Program-made: the position numbers and the translations under genes
Virus record (IMG/VR): IMGVR_UViG_3300030101_004083
Span: 1 to 49,339 of that record
Origin: a virus
Strand: one strand, 5' to 3'
DNA: 49,339 bases
Part shown: piece after piece, positions 27,201-35,548 of the stretch
How the letters are laid out: each line of letters starts with the position of its first letter
Numbering within the stretch: position 1 is the first letter of the stretch
The notes under the pieces: model-generated
Database searches by the model: none
What the model saw: only the letters and a program-made list of their open reading frames with translations
Told to the model about the DNA's origin: nothing

Positions 27201-30200
27201 GGCATTGAACCTCTTCTCTTGGATATTGGAAGAGGGGTTGTTGGATTAGAGTACGAATCTAATTTAGAACAGAGCATAGCGTCTTTTCAAACCATAGAGG
27301 GCAACATTGAAAATGCAGGAATTATGTTAACGGGAGGCCTCATGCATCGAGCAACCGATGGCATCAATGAAGTTGACCTTACTAACAATAGAGCGCTAGT
27401 AACAATGTTTGCAAATAACCCTTACATGTCCTCTGCATTAATTAAGGAATACGCCAAAAAGGGAATCATAGACATAAATCAATCTGTAAAACTTTTAGGA
27501 GCAAACAGAAACGTTTTCTCTAGTGTTTCGAAACTGTATGGGGTGGAGCTAAGTAATGATGCTCTAGGGCAATTTGTAGTATTAGATGCCAAGAGAAACT
27601 TGCTCAATGAAAACACACCAGAGGGTTATGAAAAAGATTTAGAGCAAGTAAACTCTGAGATATCAGAACTCCTAGATTTAAATAAAAAACACCAAGAGGC
27701 TACTAAAGACAACGACTATGTTATTAATGGAGAGGTTGTCAGTAAAGAAAAGATGTTCGAATACCTAGAAGGGGGTAAAAAGTTTGGCGATTTAGTATAC
27801 ATTTCAGGTAAGGATACTGAGCTTACTGCAATACTTTCAGACCAAGAATACAAACTTTCTGTTTTGGGTCAATCTATTATTGAGATGGGTAATCCAGAGC
27901 GATATGCTGAATTGGTTACTGATTTAGATAACAAAACCACAGCTACCATAGATAGGCTAGGAGGTGTAGAATTACAAATAGATTTAGCCACATCTTCTTT
28001 GGCTTCTGAATTTCCTGAAATTAAATTTAAAATTCACGAAAATCAGGGGTCTTTTGTTGCCGCAACTGGCATGAGAGCAAAAGGGGCCTTTGACCCAGAG
28101 TACAATGTAATTCATATTAATGCCGCTAGGGCAGATAAAACTACTGTGGGGCACGAGGTTTTTGAGGCCATTATATATAACTCAATGAATACAGACCAGG
28201 CCTTCAAGGTTGATATGGTTACGCTTGCTAATGATATTATGAACAATGTTGATGCAGACACTAGAGCTCAATTAGAATCGTTTGTATCTCAATACGAGGC
28301 TGGTGACATAAGCAGAGAGGCCGTGTCGCAGTTTTTTGGTATTGTTTCGGCTAACACAAACATTGAAGAGGTCAAAACCAAGTCTGCTAATTTCTTTAAT
28401 GTGCTGGCGTCTAGGTTTGGTTTAGCTACAGAAATCAACACAGATGAGGATGCTATTTCTGTTGTTGAGTCAATGGCTAAAAATATTGCCACTGGTGAAC
28501 CAGTTGGCCAAGTAGTAACCATGGAAGGAGAGCCAAGCATAGCTATGGCCGCACAACTTGATGAAGATTTTGGCGCTCAACAAAACAGAGATGCAGCCAA
28601 CGATTCTAGAGAAAAAATTAATTTCCTTGAAAAAGGACAAATAAGGGAAGACGGCTCTAGAGTTTACAAAGAAGAACCCCCTCAGGGAGTTGATTACGAG
28701 GTTGAGTCAGGGATTTTGGGAACAAGAAAGAGATATGTTGTATCTCAAAGTCAATATGAAAGCGCCAAATCTAACTTTGAACAGAGTTTAGAGTCCTCTG
28801 AGTCTTTAGCAAAACTAAAAGAACAATATATTTCAGAGGGTGCAGGCGCTCTTGACGCAGGTCAAATAAGTGAAATAGTTGAATCACTTGTCAATCAAAA
28901 CAACCCTCAATCTGCTGAACAGATATATCAAGAAAATATTGGTCAAATATCTTCTGAAGAATCGGCAAACCTAGTAGATATAATAAATAAAGGTTACGAA
29001 GCAATGGGGTCCTCTCAACGTGTAAGCTTGGAGGCTACCACAGAAGAGGTTACTCCCGTAGCTGAGGAAGGCGTGAGTGTGATTGATGAGAAATTACAAC
29101 AGCGAATTGACAATTTAAACAAATCTAGAGCCGACGCCAAAAGTAATATTAAACGTGGCAAGATGGGTGCGGACCCTGAAATCACAGGTATGATGACTCA
29201 GCTGTTTAATATAGACCCTGTAAATATTTCCGACAAAGAAGCTCAGCTAATACCAGGAGAAAAAATACAATACCAAAATAAGGATGCAACTGTTGTATCT
29301 CAGGATGCAGATGGTGTGGCATTAAGGCTTGAGGATGGCACAGAGATTAATGTTCAAAGGCAAGACATATCTTATAGTTTCCTAGACAGATACACTCAAG
29401 TGGCTGAAATGATGAGTGCCAGAGCTCTTGAGCTTCCGCTTTCAGAAAGAGAGGCTATGATGCGTCAGGCTGAATCTATATTTAACAATATGAATGAGGC
29501 TGAGGCGTTACCATCTGAGAGCGTTACAGAGGAAATGTCTGAAGAAGAAAAAGCTGAGATGGCTAACTCCTCAAGAGAATCTGTTTTTGGTATTGTGGAA
29601 ACATATAATTCACCTGAAGGGGGAGATATTATTTTGGACAGAATACCAAATCAAGATTCAAGAAGAGTAGCCGATGAGTTGTTTGCTATTACAGAAGAAG
29701 ATTTTGACCAGTTAGACCTGAAAGATAAAGTTCTTCTTTCTGATGTAATGAAAAACATTAACAATGGCTTTGTGTCTAACAACGCATTTAGATTGTCTCA
29801 GCAGATAAATGTATCAAGAAACTCAAAAGATTTATTAGACAAAGTATCTACTTCATTAGGTGTTGGGGAGACTATTCTTAATCTAGGCTCCATAATTAGG
29901 GGTAACGTTGTAAGAAGAATTTCTAGAGGAGGTAAGAGTCAGTTTAATCAAATGTTAAGATTAAATCCAAAGATAGCCGTTGATAGACTTTTGGGTAATT
30001 TTAATGATAGGTCAATATATGACAACACTTTTGGAAAGCTTGATGGGGCTTATGAGGGATATCAGTTTGATTTGTCATCTGCGGAATCTAGGCTTAAGGA
30101 AGCAAGCAATTTAATTGACGATGCGGTTAAGTTAAGATTGGGACGAAGAGCGGATTCAGGTAAAACAATAAGAAGAAGAACTGCCGCCCAAACAATGGAG

Positions 30201-32831
30201 TCCAGATACTTGATAAAGGCTCTTGAATTACAAAGAGAGTATGATTCAAATCCAAGCATGCAAGGAAACACTGTTTTCTCTGCTGCTGAATGGATTGACG
30301 CTAGGTTGAAGGACAGGACAATTAGCCGTCAAGAAAGGTCTGCGCTTCGCAATGTTAGAAATAAAATTAGTGTTTTTGATGGTGTTTCATTTGAAGAAGG
30401 GTTGTCAGCAATGCAAGAGCGCAATAACATCAGTGAGAACGAGATAAAAGCATTTGAAATAATATCAGAAGTTAATGCAGAGTTAGCTCCTATGGCTATG
30501 ACGGCATCTAGTTTATACAGAGGTGAAAGTGCGGAGTCTTATTCTAACTATACTAGACACAAAGTTGAGGGTGAGGGAGAAGATACCCCAGAAAAATTTG
30601 TCGCTAGATTTGGTGATAGAGCGTTGAGCACAAGAGGGGGAACTACATATGGAAGGACAAAGGGTCTAAGCTCAATAAACTTTGACGCAATAACGACCGC
30701 CTATGATGCCGCATCAAACACGCTAGTTGATTATTACATGACGCCAGCCATAGGCGAGGTAAATAATACAGTATCTCGTGCGCTGGAGGAAATTGAAAAC
30801 AAATACGGAGACGACGATAAGGGCTTAGCAAATGATGTTCAATATAAAAAGCTCTTAGGACTTCAAGAAACTATTAAGCAAACAGAAAATAGAGTTTTAA
30901 GGACACAGGTTAAAGAGGGTTCAAATGAAGTAGCTAACATAATATTCTCAGCAAACGTAGCTCAGAGGTTGGCAAACTTTACTCGACCATTTGCCGAATT
31001 TATATCCAACCTTTCAATGCTAGGACTAAAGACGCCTAAATCAGGTAGTCAGGGTGTAACAGTGCTATCTCAAAATAAACTACTAAGTGACGGTAGGTTA
31101 GCAAAAGTGTTGTCTAACTTGGGCTCTACACAAATTCAAAGGCTTACGGGCGCAACAGATATTGCGTTAGCAACTGGAGGCGAGGCTGCTGGGCCAGGGA
31201 GTCTTAGGATAAAGGGTAGGGGTAGAGAGTTTTTTGAGGCTGCAATTGGAATACCTAGTAAAGCCGCAGACGTTGTGATGTCTACTCCAGATATGGCTGT
31301 CGGATTGCCAGTTTGGTTTGGCTCTTTTGACTCCAAATTCGAAAGCATAACGGGTAAATCTCCAGACTACAATGCAATTATAAGTGGTAACGAAAGATAC
31401 CTAAGGCAAAACAAAAATGCCCTATCAAGGGCAACCCAATTTGCGGATAGAAGGTCTATAGCTCAGTCAGCCACGAAGACAGCTTTCTCAGGAATAGAGG
31501 CCTTTAAGGGTGATTTTAGAACTGGAGAGACTAACACGCTAAGAAGAGCAAATGGTTTCATGAGAAACTTTGCTAGGTTCGAGTTTGAAACACAAGTGCA
31601 GGGTATACAGGCGCTTGTAAATGATGGTGAGATGAGCAAGAGTGAGGCGGTGGGAGCAATTGCTGGAAGTGCGGCTAGATACTTTACATATTCAGCGTCC
31701 ATGGGATTCCTAAAAGACATATTTAGTAATATATTTTCGGACGATGATGAGGAAGAATCCTTAGATAATGCATTCCTTATGGATGATGGATTGTCTTATA
31801 GATTTGAAAAATATGAGGATATACCTAAAGACTTGAGAGAATTGGCCACCATAGAGTCAGGGGCGGCTGGGTATTATATTGACAGAGAGGTTGCTGAATC
31901 GTGGGAAGAAAACCAAGGAGACGTTTTACTTGAGCAGGGTATGAGGGGGCTTGGTCAATATGCATTTCAATTTGTTACTGGTGGAGGTGGAGGTATATCA
32001 AGTCAGTTGTTTAATGCAGCTATGAACCTTTCGTTTGGTGAAGAAGTTTTAGCCAGGGCTTTTGGAACTTTAGATGAAAATGAAGTGTATGAGGGTTACG
32101 AAAATTCTGTTTTATATTCTAAGTTTTCAAAATTGGTTCAAGATATAGAGGAGGGTAAATCAGTTAATTTAGCTAGAGAGGCTTTTAATATAGCGGCGCC
32201 AATAGCTGACCCTCTATTTAGCAGAACTGAAGACTTTATTGAATTATTCTCAAAAAGACAACGACTAATAAATGACATTGATGACCCAGAATCAACTTTG
32301 ACCGAAGAAGAGATAGCTGAAAAACAAGAGGAAATAGCCCAGCTAACCTCTGACCTCATAAAACAAGGAAGTTTAAGTGTTTTAAATGTTATGTTCTCTG
32401 GCCCAATAGCCAATACAATTATAGACAGTGAGCTTGATGAGATATCTGATAGGTTTTATGAGTCAGAGGTTAGGCCACCAAAAGAAGAGGACGAAAAGAT
32501 TTACGAGAGACAAATGCCTACGGCAAGCAAGCCAAGGATTAGAGAAACATTTAGCGTCAAGGGGGTTGATGGCGTGGAGGACATTATGAATTTTAATTCT
32601 GGAAGAAACTCGGAGTACAGCATAATGGATGAAATAATAACCTATGAAACTAGACCAGAAGTTTGGGAAAGAACATATAACCCTAGCAAAAAGCACAGGA
32701 ATGATAGAGGGAGTGTATATGGAAGATACACCAACAATACTCCTCTAACCAAGGAGCAAATATTTGATTATATCATTAATAATTCAGATGCGCCAGAGGT
32801 AGTTGAATATTTCCAACAACTGAAAGACTAG
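24228..32831 (+). CDS. Giant internal virion protein (about 2867 residues) with zincin-like and LPD38-like regions
   Basis: ATG at 24228 overlaps the previous stop by 8 nt; a TTG two codons earlier is also in frame. The first 50 residues are Glu/Gln-rich. A hydrophobic stretch is near 880-940. Around 1265-1315 the protein reads like a zincin: YNVIHINAARADKTTVGHEVFEAI, but the site is HEVFE (His1309) instead of HExxH, so it is probably inactive or altered. The region from about 2230 to 2500, with SKAADVVMSTPDMAVGLPVWFGSF and a hydrophobic end, resembles domains of phage polyvalent proteins (LPD38-like). It is probably injected with the DNA. It ends in a CTAG shared with the convergent gene. 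Confidence 0.6.
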   Translation: MIEENNVDNTPETQEELVEEQDFVQQDSSPGDEEELVGEQEDAQQEPEEDAVPRPIFRAFSPYSRIMQRNRMLELQFRSRDFARYKQGIQETEGIDTDMMSFSLTKGFSDLMQTPIYEKFIENINFNKPILDEITTQPVFNNYASYRAFQAESADLFDKGSSPIERKVALNRLMTQFNQAPKFDFFETDDGLSSAESPYLFDGDMGRAPLIQYFDKSFSPTYVSSGLVKPLVQSYNVPFGETGAVPGTYFSSDSDASIGPLLYQLGSDVYVPSKYLFDKKYQRKNTRDVQRITNNIGSSGVNIFNEAARVQAISGGQMGYSVSEDVSPHANWIDEGNGLFSLSSVDFKNLDDESKAKIIGSIQTSLMTMDGPSSQSLLQNSEEAAALEELMKDDDAVIVYDQRNGQITFASSKERIDATPLGVGQVNAIKEGVARDISFQGMSQQEIKQLEGVADQMDNYLRLASLFAIDGEELSNSMKYIQEENLNLLSPSDAYGFLDNELDIAKKFDIINEITSPDLNPTQKAEVLLSRAGVGFTSPFTTEIQAYLREAGYNPGEVDNMSSKELFDNFKKEVSGKDWVKIMSDMREGTPIVNLIDEYIPFLTEKRRKRNILADATIDLNEELLGMVFVMDYYARVLESVSSVDIGDVYTLEDGTPMIDQYGNTMSPEKLDIMFAISNSLAEDQRYMNRVKYTPSIINDILENKDAAEIFKESVFTSTLYFSKMAFAEESRGTGKQTAKDYKEFLKREYPDMDKSTLKDYVKAYKNNPFPDVQPRGGAPGNLERIIPMTLNMFANPLLKTYQYFAFDEDEARGVEMRSQMGLANNVFYVNAAPPANIKFEKQGTYVGLNGSPLAISTFDGTVRPTFTMTRREEGETGYMSTVQSVMEGTTSSVLAFMSGARAVGTLLSGVSALSPGASQIIQLGLPSFVMSFNDLNRDEPFFQQAISKAIYATGLGFANRYLPSIERLSIGKSFGVGPLGAAGFELIEEKGIEPLLLDIGRGVVGLEYESNLEQSIASFQTIEGNIENAGIMLTGGLMHRATDGINEVDLTNNRALVTMFANNPYMSSALIKEYAKKGIIDINQSVKLLGANRNVFSSVSKLYGVELSNDALGQFVVLDAKRNLLNENTPEGYEKDLEQVNSEISELLDLNKKHQEATKDNDYVINGEVVSKEKMFEYLEGGKKFGDLVYISGKDTELTAILSDQEYKLSVLGQSIIEMGNPERYAELVTDLDNKTTATIDRLGGVELQIDLATSSLASEFPEIKFKIHENQGSFVAATGMRAKGAFDPEYNVIHINAARADKTTVGHEVFEAIIYNSMNTDQAFKVDMVTLANDIMNNVDADTRAQLESFVSQYEAGDISREAVSQFFGIVSANTNIEEVKTKSANFFNVLASRFGLATEINTDEDAISVVESMAKNIATGEPVGQVVTMEGEPSIAMAAQLDEDFGAQQNRDAANDSREKINFLEKGQIREDGSRVYKEEPPQGVDYEVESGILGTRKRYVVSQSQYESAKSNFEQSLESSESLAKLKEQYISEGAGALDAGQISEIVESLVNQNNPQSAEQIYQENIGQISSEESANLVDIINKGYEAMGSSQRVSLEATTEEVTPVAEEGVSVIDEKLQQRIDNLNKSRADAKSNIKRGKMGADPEITGMMTQLFNIDPVNISDKEAQLIPGEKIQYQNKDATVVSQDADGVALRLEDGTEINVQRQDISYSFLDRYTQVAEMMSARALELPLSEREAMMRQAESIFNNMNEAEALPSESVTEEMSEEEKAEMANSSRESVFGIVETYNSPEGGDIILDRIPNQDSRRVADELFAITEEDFDQLDLKDKVLLSDVMKNINNGFVSNNAFRLSQQINVSRNSKDLLDKVSTSLGVGETILNLGSIIRGNVVRRISRGGKSQFNQMLRLNPKIAVDRLLGNFNDRSIYDNTFGKLDGAYEGYQFDLSSAESRLKEASNLIDDAVKLRLGRRADSGKTIRRRTAAQTMESRYLIKALELQREYDSNPSMQGNTVFSAAEWIDARLKDRTISRQERSALRNVRNKISVFDGVSFEEGLSAMQERNNISENEIKAFEIISEVNAELAPMAMTASSLYRGESAESYSNYTRHKVEGEGEDTPEKFVARFGDRALSTRGGTTYGRTKGLSSINFDAITTAYDAASNTLVDYYMTPAIGEVNNTVSRALEEIENKYGDDDKGLANDVQYKKLLGLQETIKQTENRVLRTQVKEGSNEVANIIFSANVAQRLANFTRPFAEFISNLSMLGLKTPKSGSQGVTVLSQNKLLSDGRLAKVLSNLGSTQIQRLTGATDIALATGGEAAGPGSLRIKGRGREFFEAAIGIPSKAADVVMSTPDMAVGLPVWFGSFDSKFESITGKSPDYNAIISGNERYLRQNKNALSRATQFADRRSIAQSATKTAFSGIEAFKGDFRTGETNTLRRANGFMRNFARFEFETQVQGIQALVNDGEMSKSEAVGAIAGSAARYFTYSASMGFLKDIFSNIFSDDDEEESLDNAFLMDDGLSYRFEKYEDIPKDLRELATIESGAAGYYIDREVAESWEENQGDVLLEQGMRGLGQYAFQFVTGGGGGISSQLFNAAMNLSFGEEVLARAFGTLDENEVYEGYENSVLYSKFSKLVQDIEEGKSVNLAREAFNIAAPIADPLFSRTEDFIELFSKRQRLINDIDDPESTLTEEEIAEKQEEIAQLTSDLIKQGSLSVLNVMFSGPIANTIIDSELDEISDRFYESEVRPPKEEDEKIYERQMPTASKPRIRETFSVKGVDGVEDIMNFNSGRNSEYSIMDEIITYETRPEVWERTYNPSKKHRNDRGSVYGRYTNNTPLTKEQIFDYIINNSDAPEVVEYFQQLKD

Positions 32832-33538
32832 ATATTCATCATCACATTGATGGCAGTGTGACCCCCTATGACTACCCCGCAAGCGATGGCAGGCTTTTTA
32901 TAGTTGCGAGCATAGGCTTGGGAAAAACTTTCCCTATCTATGCCACACCCCACCTGCATAGCGAATATATTTTTATCCTGACCGCACATATGCTCGACGT
33001 AGCACTGCGTGTGGATGTGCCCTTGCACGCAGCTAATCATATCGTTCTTCACTCTGGTGCGGGATGTCCCTCCCTCCCCATGCACGTATTGCACGCCATC
33101 AATAACAAATCGTGGCTGCCAATCCCAGTTAGTGCCAAGCACTTCATTATAGGATTTAATCCAAGCCTTAGGTATGCTAGATGAGAACGCCTTGCGGGCT
33201 ATAAGCCTGTCATGGTTGCCAATACAAACCGTGGCGGTCTTAAATGCCTTGCTCCACTCCTGAACCTTCTCTATCGCAAAGTCAAGCTCCATTCCACCTG
33301 ATAGACCATTGGGGTCTGTCTCATGGTATGAGGCATAGTGATTATCCACGATGTCCCCACAGAAGTGTACGGCATTACAGTTAAATTTTTGATAAGTCTC
33401 TAGACAGAAATCAAGGTATCCTGGTAGACAGAAAGGTTCGTGGATATCACCCACGACCAATAAACGTTTCTCGTTACTTGTAAGGTTGTTGTATGCCGCT
33501 AGCTTTTGCCCCCTAAGTCTAGGTCTAACTTCAGTCAT
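32828..33538 (-). CDS. Calcineurin-like metallophosphoesterase
   Basis: 236 residues with a complete metallophosphoesterase motif set: GDIHE (Asp31, His33), GDIVD (Asp62), GNHDR (Asn108, His109), a HGEGG segment and GHIHT. These bind two metal ions. Phage members include phosphatases and nucleases acting in DNA or nucleotide metabolism; the substrate here is unknown. It lies at the promoter-distal end of the - strand replication arm. Its stop codon occupies the same CTAG as the + strand giant gene. Its start overlaps the upstream small gene by 8 nt. Confidence 0.85.
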   Translation of the reverse strand: MTEVRPRLRGQKLAAYNNLTSNEKRLLVVGDIHEPFCLPGYLDFCLETYQKFNCNAVHFCGDIVDNHYASYHETDPNGLSGGMELDFAIEKVQEWSKAFKTATVCIGNHDRLIARKAFSSSIPKAWIKSYNEVLGTNWDWQPRFVIDGVQYVHGEGGTSRTRVKNDMISCVQGHIHTQCYVEHMCGQDKNIFAMQVGCGIDRESFSQAYARNYKKPAIACGVVIGGHTAINVMMNI

Positions 33539-33653
33539 TTTCGATGGATTTCATTATGTCGGTAATTTTGGCACAGAGCACCTCAACCTCATCGTAATCC
33601 TCGTCCGCCCAGGCTTCGTACAAAGAATTGACAAGGTTGTGAAGTTCTTCCAT
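33531..33653 (-). CDS. Small acidic protein, 40 residues
   Basis: Reading the - strand from an ATG at 33653 gives 40 residues beginning MEELHNLVNSLYEAWADEDY and ending MKSIEND. It is a charged helical peptide with a strong coding-like amino-acid pattern. It overlaps the metallophosphoesterase start by 8 nt, which suggests translational coupling. It fills the gap between that gene and the one at 33695. No function is recognised. Confidence 0.55.
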   Translation of the reverse strand: MEELHNLVNSLYEAWADEDYDEVEVLCAKITDIMKSIEND

Positions 33654-33694
33654 CGTTGTCAATATGTGTAGAAACCTATGTGCGTGCCGTATCA

Positions 33695-33931
33695 TTACCT
33701 ATCCATTGCCCTGACCATTGTATCGCCTAAAGTTTTATCTATCCTACCTACACCTTTGTATATCTTTTTAGATGCCACCTTGACGCTTCTGATTTCTTCT
33801 TTTGTAGAATCAAGGCCTAGGTTTGTATACATAACACAATCCATTTCTAGTAAGGCGTCTATCTTGCGCCTGTCAGACCAAGTCTTATATCCGATTATCT
33901 TGTCAATCTTAGACTCTATGCTCTGATTCAT
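33695..33931 (-). CDS. Small hypothetical protein, early region
   Basis: 78 residues from the ATG at 33931; a GTG two codons upstream is also possible. Basic and helical, with SKIDKIIGYKTWSDRRKIDALLEMD and a Lys/Arg-rich C-terminal half. The basic character and place between a DnaA-like protein and the phosphoesterase suggest nucleic acid binding, but no motif proves it. Spacing to the upstream gene is 13 nt, consistent with one transcript. Confidence 0.55.
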   Translation of the reverse strand: MNQSIESKIDKIIGYKTWSDRRKIDALLEMDCVMYTNLGLDSTKEEIRSVKVASKKIYKGVGRIDKTLGDTMVRAMDR

Positions 33932-33944
33932 TGTCACAATTTAT

Positions 33945-34364
33945 TTACTTATTGTCGAAAGATTCCAGCAACTTTTCAACAAACACTATCTTTTTGCCTA
34001 TTGTTGTGAACGATTCTATTGATTCCAGTATGCTTATAGCCCTATTTCTTGAGCTTGTTTCTTGTCCATTTTGAACCAAACTCTCCGTGTGACCATAGTC
34101 GCTAATATACGTTTCATCAGTAGCAAGTAAACTTTTGTGAGTTTCTAAGCCGTGTATGATGGTTGCGTGGTGTCTTCCAAAAATTCTGCCTATTTGACTC
34201 AGGCTTGCACCATACTTGTAATATAATATGTTGTACGCCATGCATCTAACCCTAACCAGCTCATGCTTTCTTGTCTTGCTTAATAGAGTGTCTACATCTA
34301 CATTGTTAATTTCAGCAATTTGGTTCTTTATTGCCTCGAATGTTCCCGTCCTGTTCGATTTCAT
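33945..34364 (-). CDS. Stand-alone DnaA domain IV-like DNA-binding protein (copy 1)
   Basis: 139 residues. Residues about 11-75 match the C-terminal DNA-binding domain of DnaA: TRKHELVRVRCMAYNILYY, then SLSQIGRIFGRHHATIIHGLE, where the GRxHATxxH run is the signature that contacts the DnaA box. There is no AAA+ ATPase domain, so it can bind but not open DNA by itself. It could recruit the host initiator, mask host origins or act as a regulator. The upstream gene overlaps it by 53 nt. A divergent second copy is at 42441. Confidence 0.7.
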   Translation of the reverse strand: MKSNRTGTFEAIKNQIAEINNVDVDTLLSKTRKHELVRVRCMAYNILYYKYGASLSQIGRIFGRHHATIIHGLETHKSLLATDETYISDYGHTESLVQNGQETSSRNRAISILESIESFTTIGKKIVFVEKLLESFDNK

Positions 34365-34665
34365 TTATAGTTTTGTTTAGGTTCAAGTAGTCTAAATATT
34401 CGTCTGATGTTATCTCATCCATGTTCATGATGAAGAACGGCTCGTCGCCGTCGTTAAAATACTCCATCTCCATGAATATATCGTTGTTATCTTCATCTTT
34501 AACGATGAACCCAACTTGCTCTGGGTGCTCTTCTGTTATATCTAACGAATTGAAGTTAGAAGCCACAAGTTTCATCGCTGAGTTCCTCACTTCCCTCGGC
34601 ATCTCTATCAGCTTGTCTATTATGAAGTCGTTCATCTGAACCATAGACCTCAGTCCTGCATCCAT
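34312..34665 (-). CDS. Hypothetical acidic early protein
   Basis: About 117 residues from the ATG at 34665. Other in-frame ATGs are at 34716, 34644 and 34635, and all overlap the VRR-NUC gene, so the start is uncertain. The core has DFIIDKLIEMPREVRNSAMKL followed by an Asp/Glu-rich C-terminal part with many Asn. It is sandwiched with overlaps between a nuclease gene (about 110 nt at the chosen start) and a DnaA-like gene (53 nt). An acidic protein co-expressed with nucleases might be a partner or inhibitor, but that is only inference. Confidence 0.5.
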   Translation of the reverse strand: MDAGLRSMVQMNDFIIDKLIEMPREVRNSAMKLVASNFNSLDITEEHPEQVGFIVKDEDNNDIFMEMEYFNDGDEPFFIMNMDEITSDEYLDYLNLNKTINEIEQDGNIRGNKEPNC

Positions 34666-34873
34666 GTCTTTCGAGTTCCTTGAGCCTATATTCTTGTAGT
34701 TTCGATAATTTTCCATTTTTAGCTTTGATTTCAGAAAATAAAACATCTGTATTGGGAGGTATAGCAATGAGGTCAGGAATCCCATTCTTGTTGGTTTTTA
34801 TTAGTTTAATAACATAGTATCCTTCGGCTTCGAGTTCTTTAATTCGTTTGGATTGTATTTGCTGTTCTCGCAT
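34556..34873 (-). CDS. VRR-NUC type nuclease
   Basis: 105 residues. Residues 1-80 have the VRR-NUC pattern: an N-terminal helix with QSKRIKELEAEGYYVIKLIKTNKNGIPDLIAI, then a strand with SEIKAKNGKLSKLQ. Asp34 in GIPD and the Glu-Ile-Lys of SEIKAK supply the PD-(D/E)xK active site. Such small nucleases resolve branched DNA or nick substrates during phage replication. The last 25 residues overlap the next gene and are compositionally odd, so this overlapping tail may be incidental. It forms a nuclease pair with the gene at 34885. Confidence 0.75.
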   Translation of the reverse strand: MREQQIQSKRIKELEAEGYYVIKLIKTNKNGIPDLIAIPPNTDVLFSEIKAKNGKLSKLQEYRLKELERHGCRTEVYGSDERLHNRQADRDAEGSEELSDETCGF

Positions 34874-34884
34874 CCTTTAAGATA

Positions 34885-35274
34885 CTAGAATTTAAGTTTT
34901 TTAATGTCCCAGTAATTACCCAATCCATTTAGGGCATCTTTCACATTTTTATGTGCATTATACCACTCACCGTCCATATAGTAGGACAATACGTCGCATA
35001 GGTGCAACTGAATTGGGTCAGCTCCTAATTGATTGTGCACGATGTGCATGGCTATGGCTTTGTCTGTGTGCCACGAATCGACAAGTCTTTCAAGTAGCAA
35101 CCTCTGACCTGTCGGAATGCCTGAGCTTTTGACATCCTTCAGCTCCATAAATATTATGGCCTCGTTGTTGAACTCTAGCACGGCATCAATGTCCGTTGGG
35201 TGTAGCTTGCCGTTTTGCAACCCAGTAAAATCAATAGGCTGCTTTATGTGGTCTACGTTCCTAATCAGCGTCAT
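34885..35274 (-). CDS. PD-(D/E)XK-like nuclease, small
   Basis: 129 residues. PTDIDAVLEFNNEAIIFMELK (about 27-47) has the shape of a PD-(D/E)xK core: Asp residues before a strand, then E-L-K in the next strand. A helix with QRLLLERLVD follows. This suggests a resolvase- or recombination-type nuclease. It lies 11 nt upstream (in transcription order) of the VRR-NUC gene and overlaps the small gene before it by 14 nt. The exact cleavage specificity cannot be read from sequence. Confidence 0.6.
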   Translation of the reverse strand: MTLIRNVDHIKQPIDFTGLQNGKLHPTDIDAVLEFNNEAIIFMELKDVKSSGIPTGQRLLLERLVDSWHTDKAIAMHIVHNQLGADPIQLHLCDVLSYYMDGEWYNAHKNVKDALNGLGNYWDIKKLKF

Positions 35275-35548
35275 CAGAAGAAGTCATCATCTCCAGAAGC
35301 TCTTCTATTTCCTCTCTACTGACTCCATTAAAGTCGTTAGCATATATTGGCGTGCCTTTACCTACGTAAGCACCCCACACGTTGTACTCAAGATACTCAA
35401 CAGCCTCCTCGTGAGACATGCCCTCCTCCATCAGTATATCCACCATTTTTATTTTTGAATATATAATCCTTGGCAGTTCAATCCATTCATCGCTAACACC
35501 TAGAATGGCCTTGTCAAATCCATCTGCAAATAATGTTTGTGGTTTCAT
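35261..35548 (-). CDS. Conserved small phage protein (replication arm)
   Basis: 95 residues with a widely seen phage pattern: DGFDKAILGVSDEW, then a YSKIKMVDILMEEGMSHEEAVEYLEYNVWGAYVGKGTP run (about 30-67). The second half resembles a small helical regulator. Homologous-looking proteins occur in many phages near helicases, function unknown. It overlaps the helicase stop by 4 nt and the downstream nuclease start by 14 nt, so these genes are translated as a chain. Confidence 0.6.
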   Translation of the reverse strand: MKPQTLFADGFDKAILGVSDEWIELPRIIYSKIKMVDILMEEGMSHEEAVEYLEYNVWGAYVGKGTPIYANDFNGVSREEIEELLEMMTSSDDAD

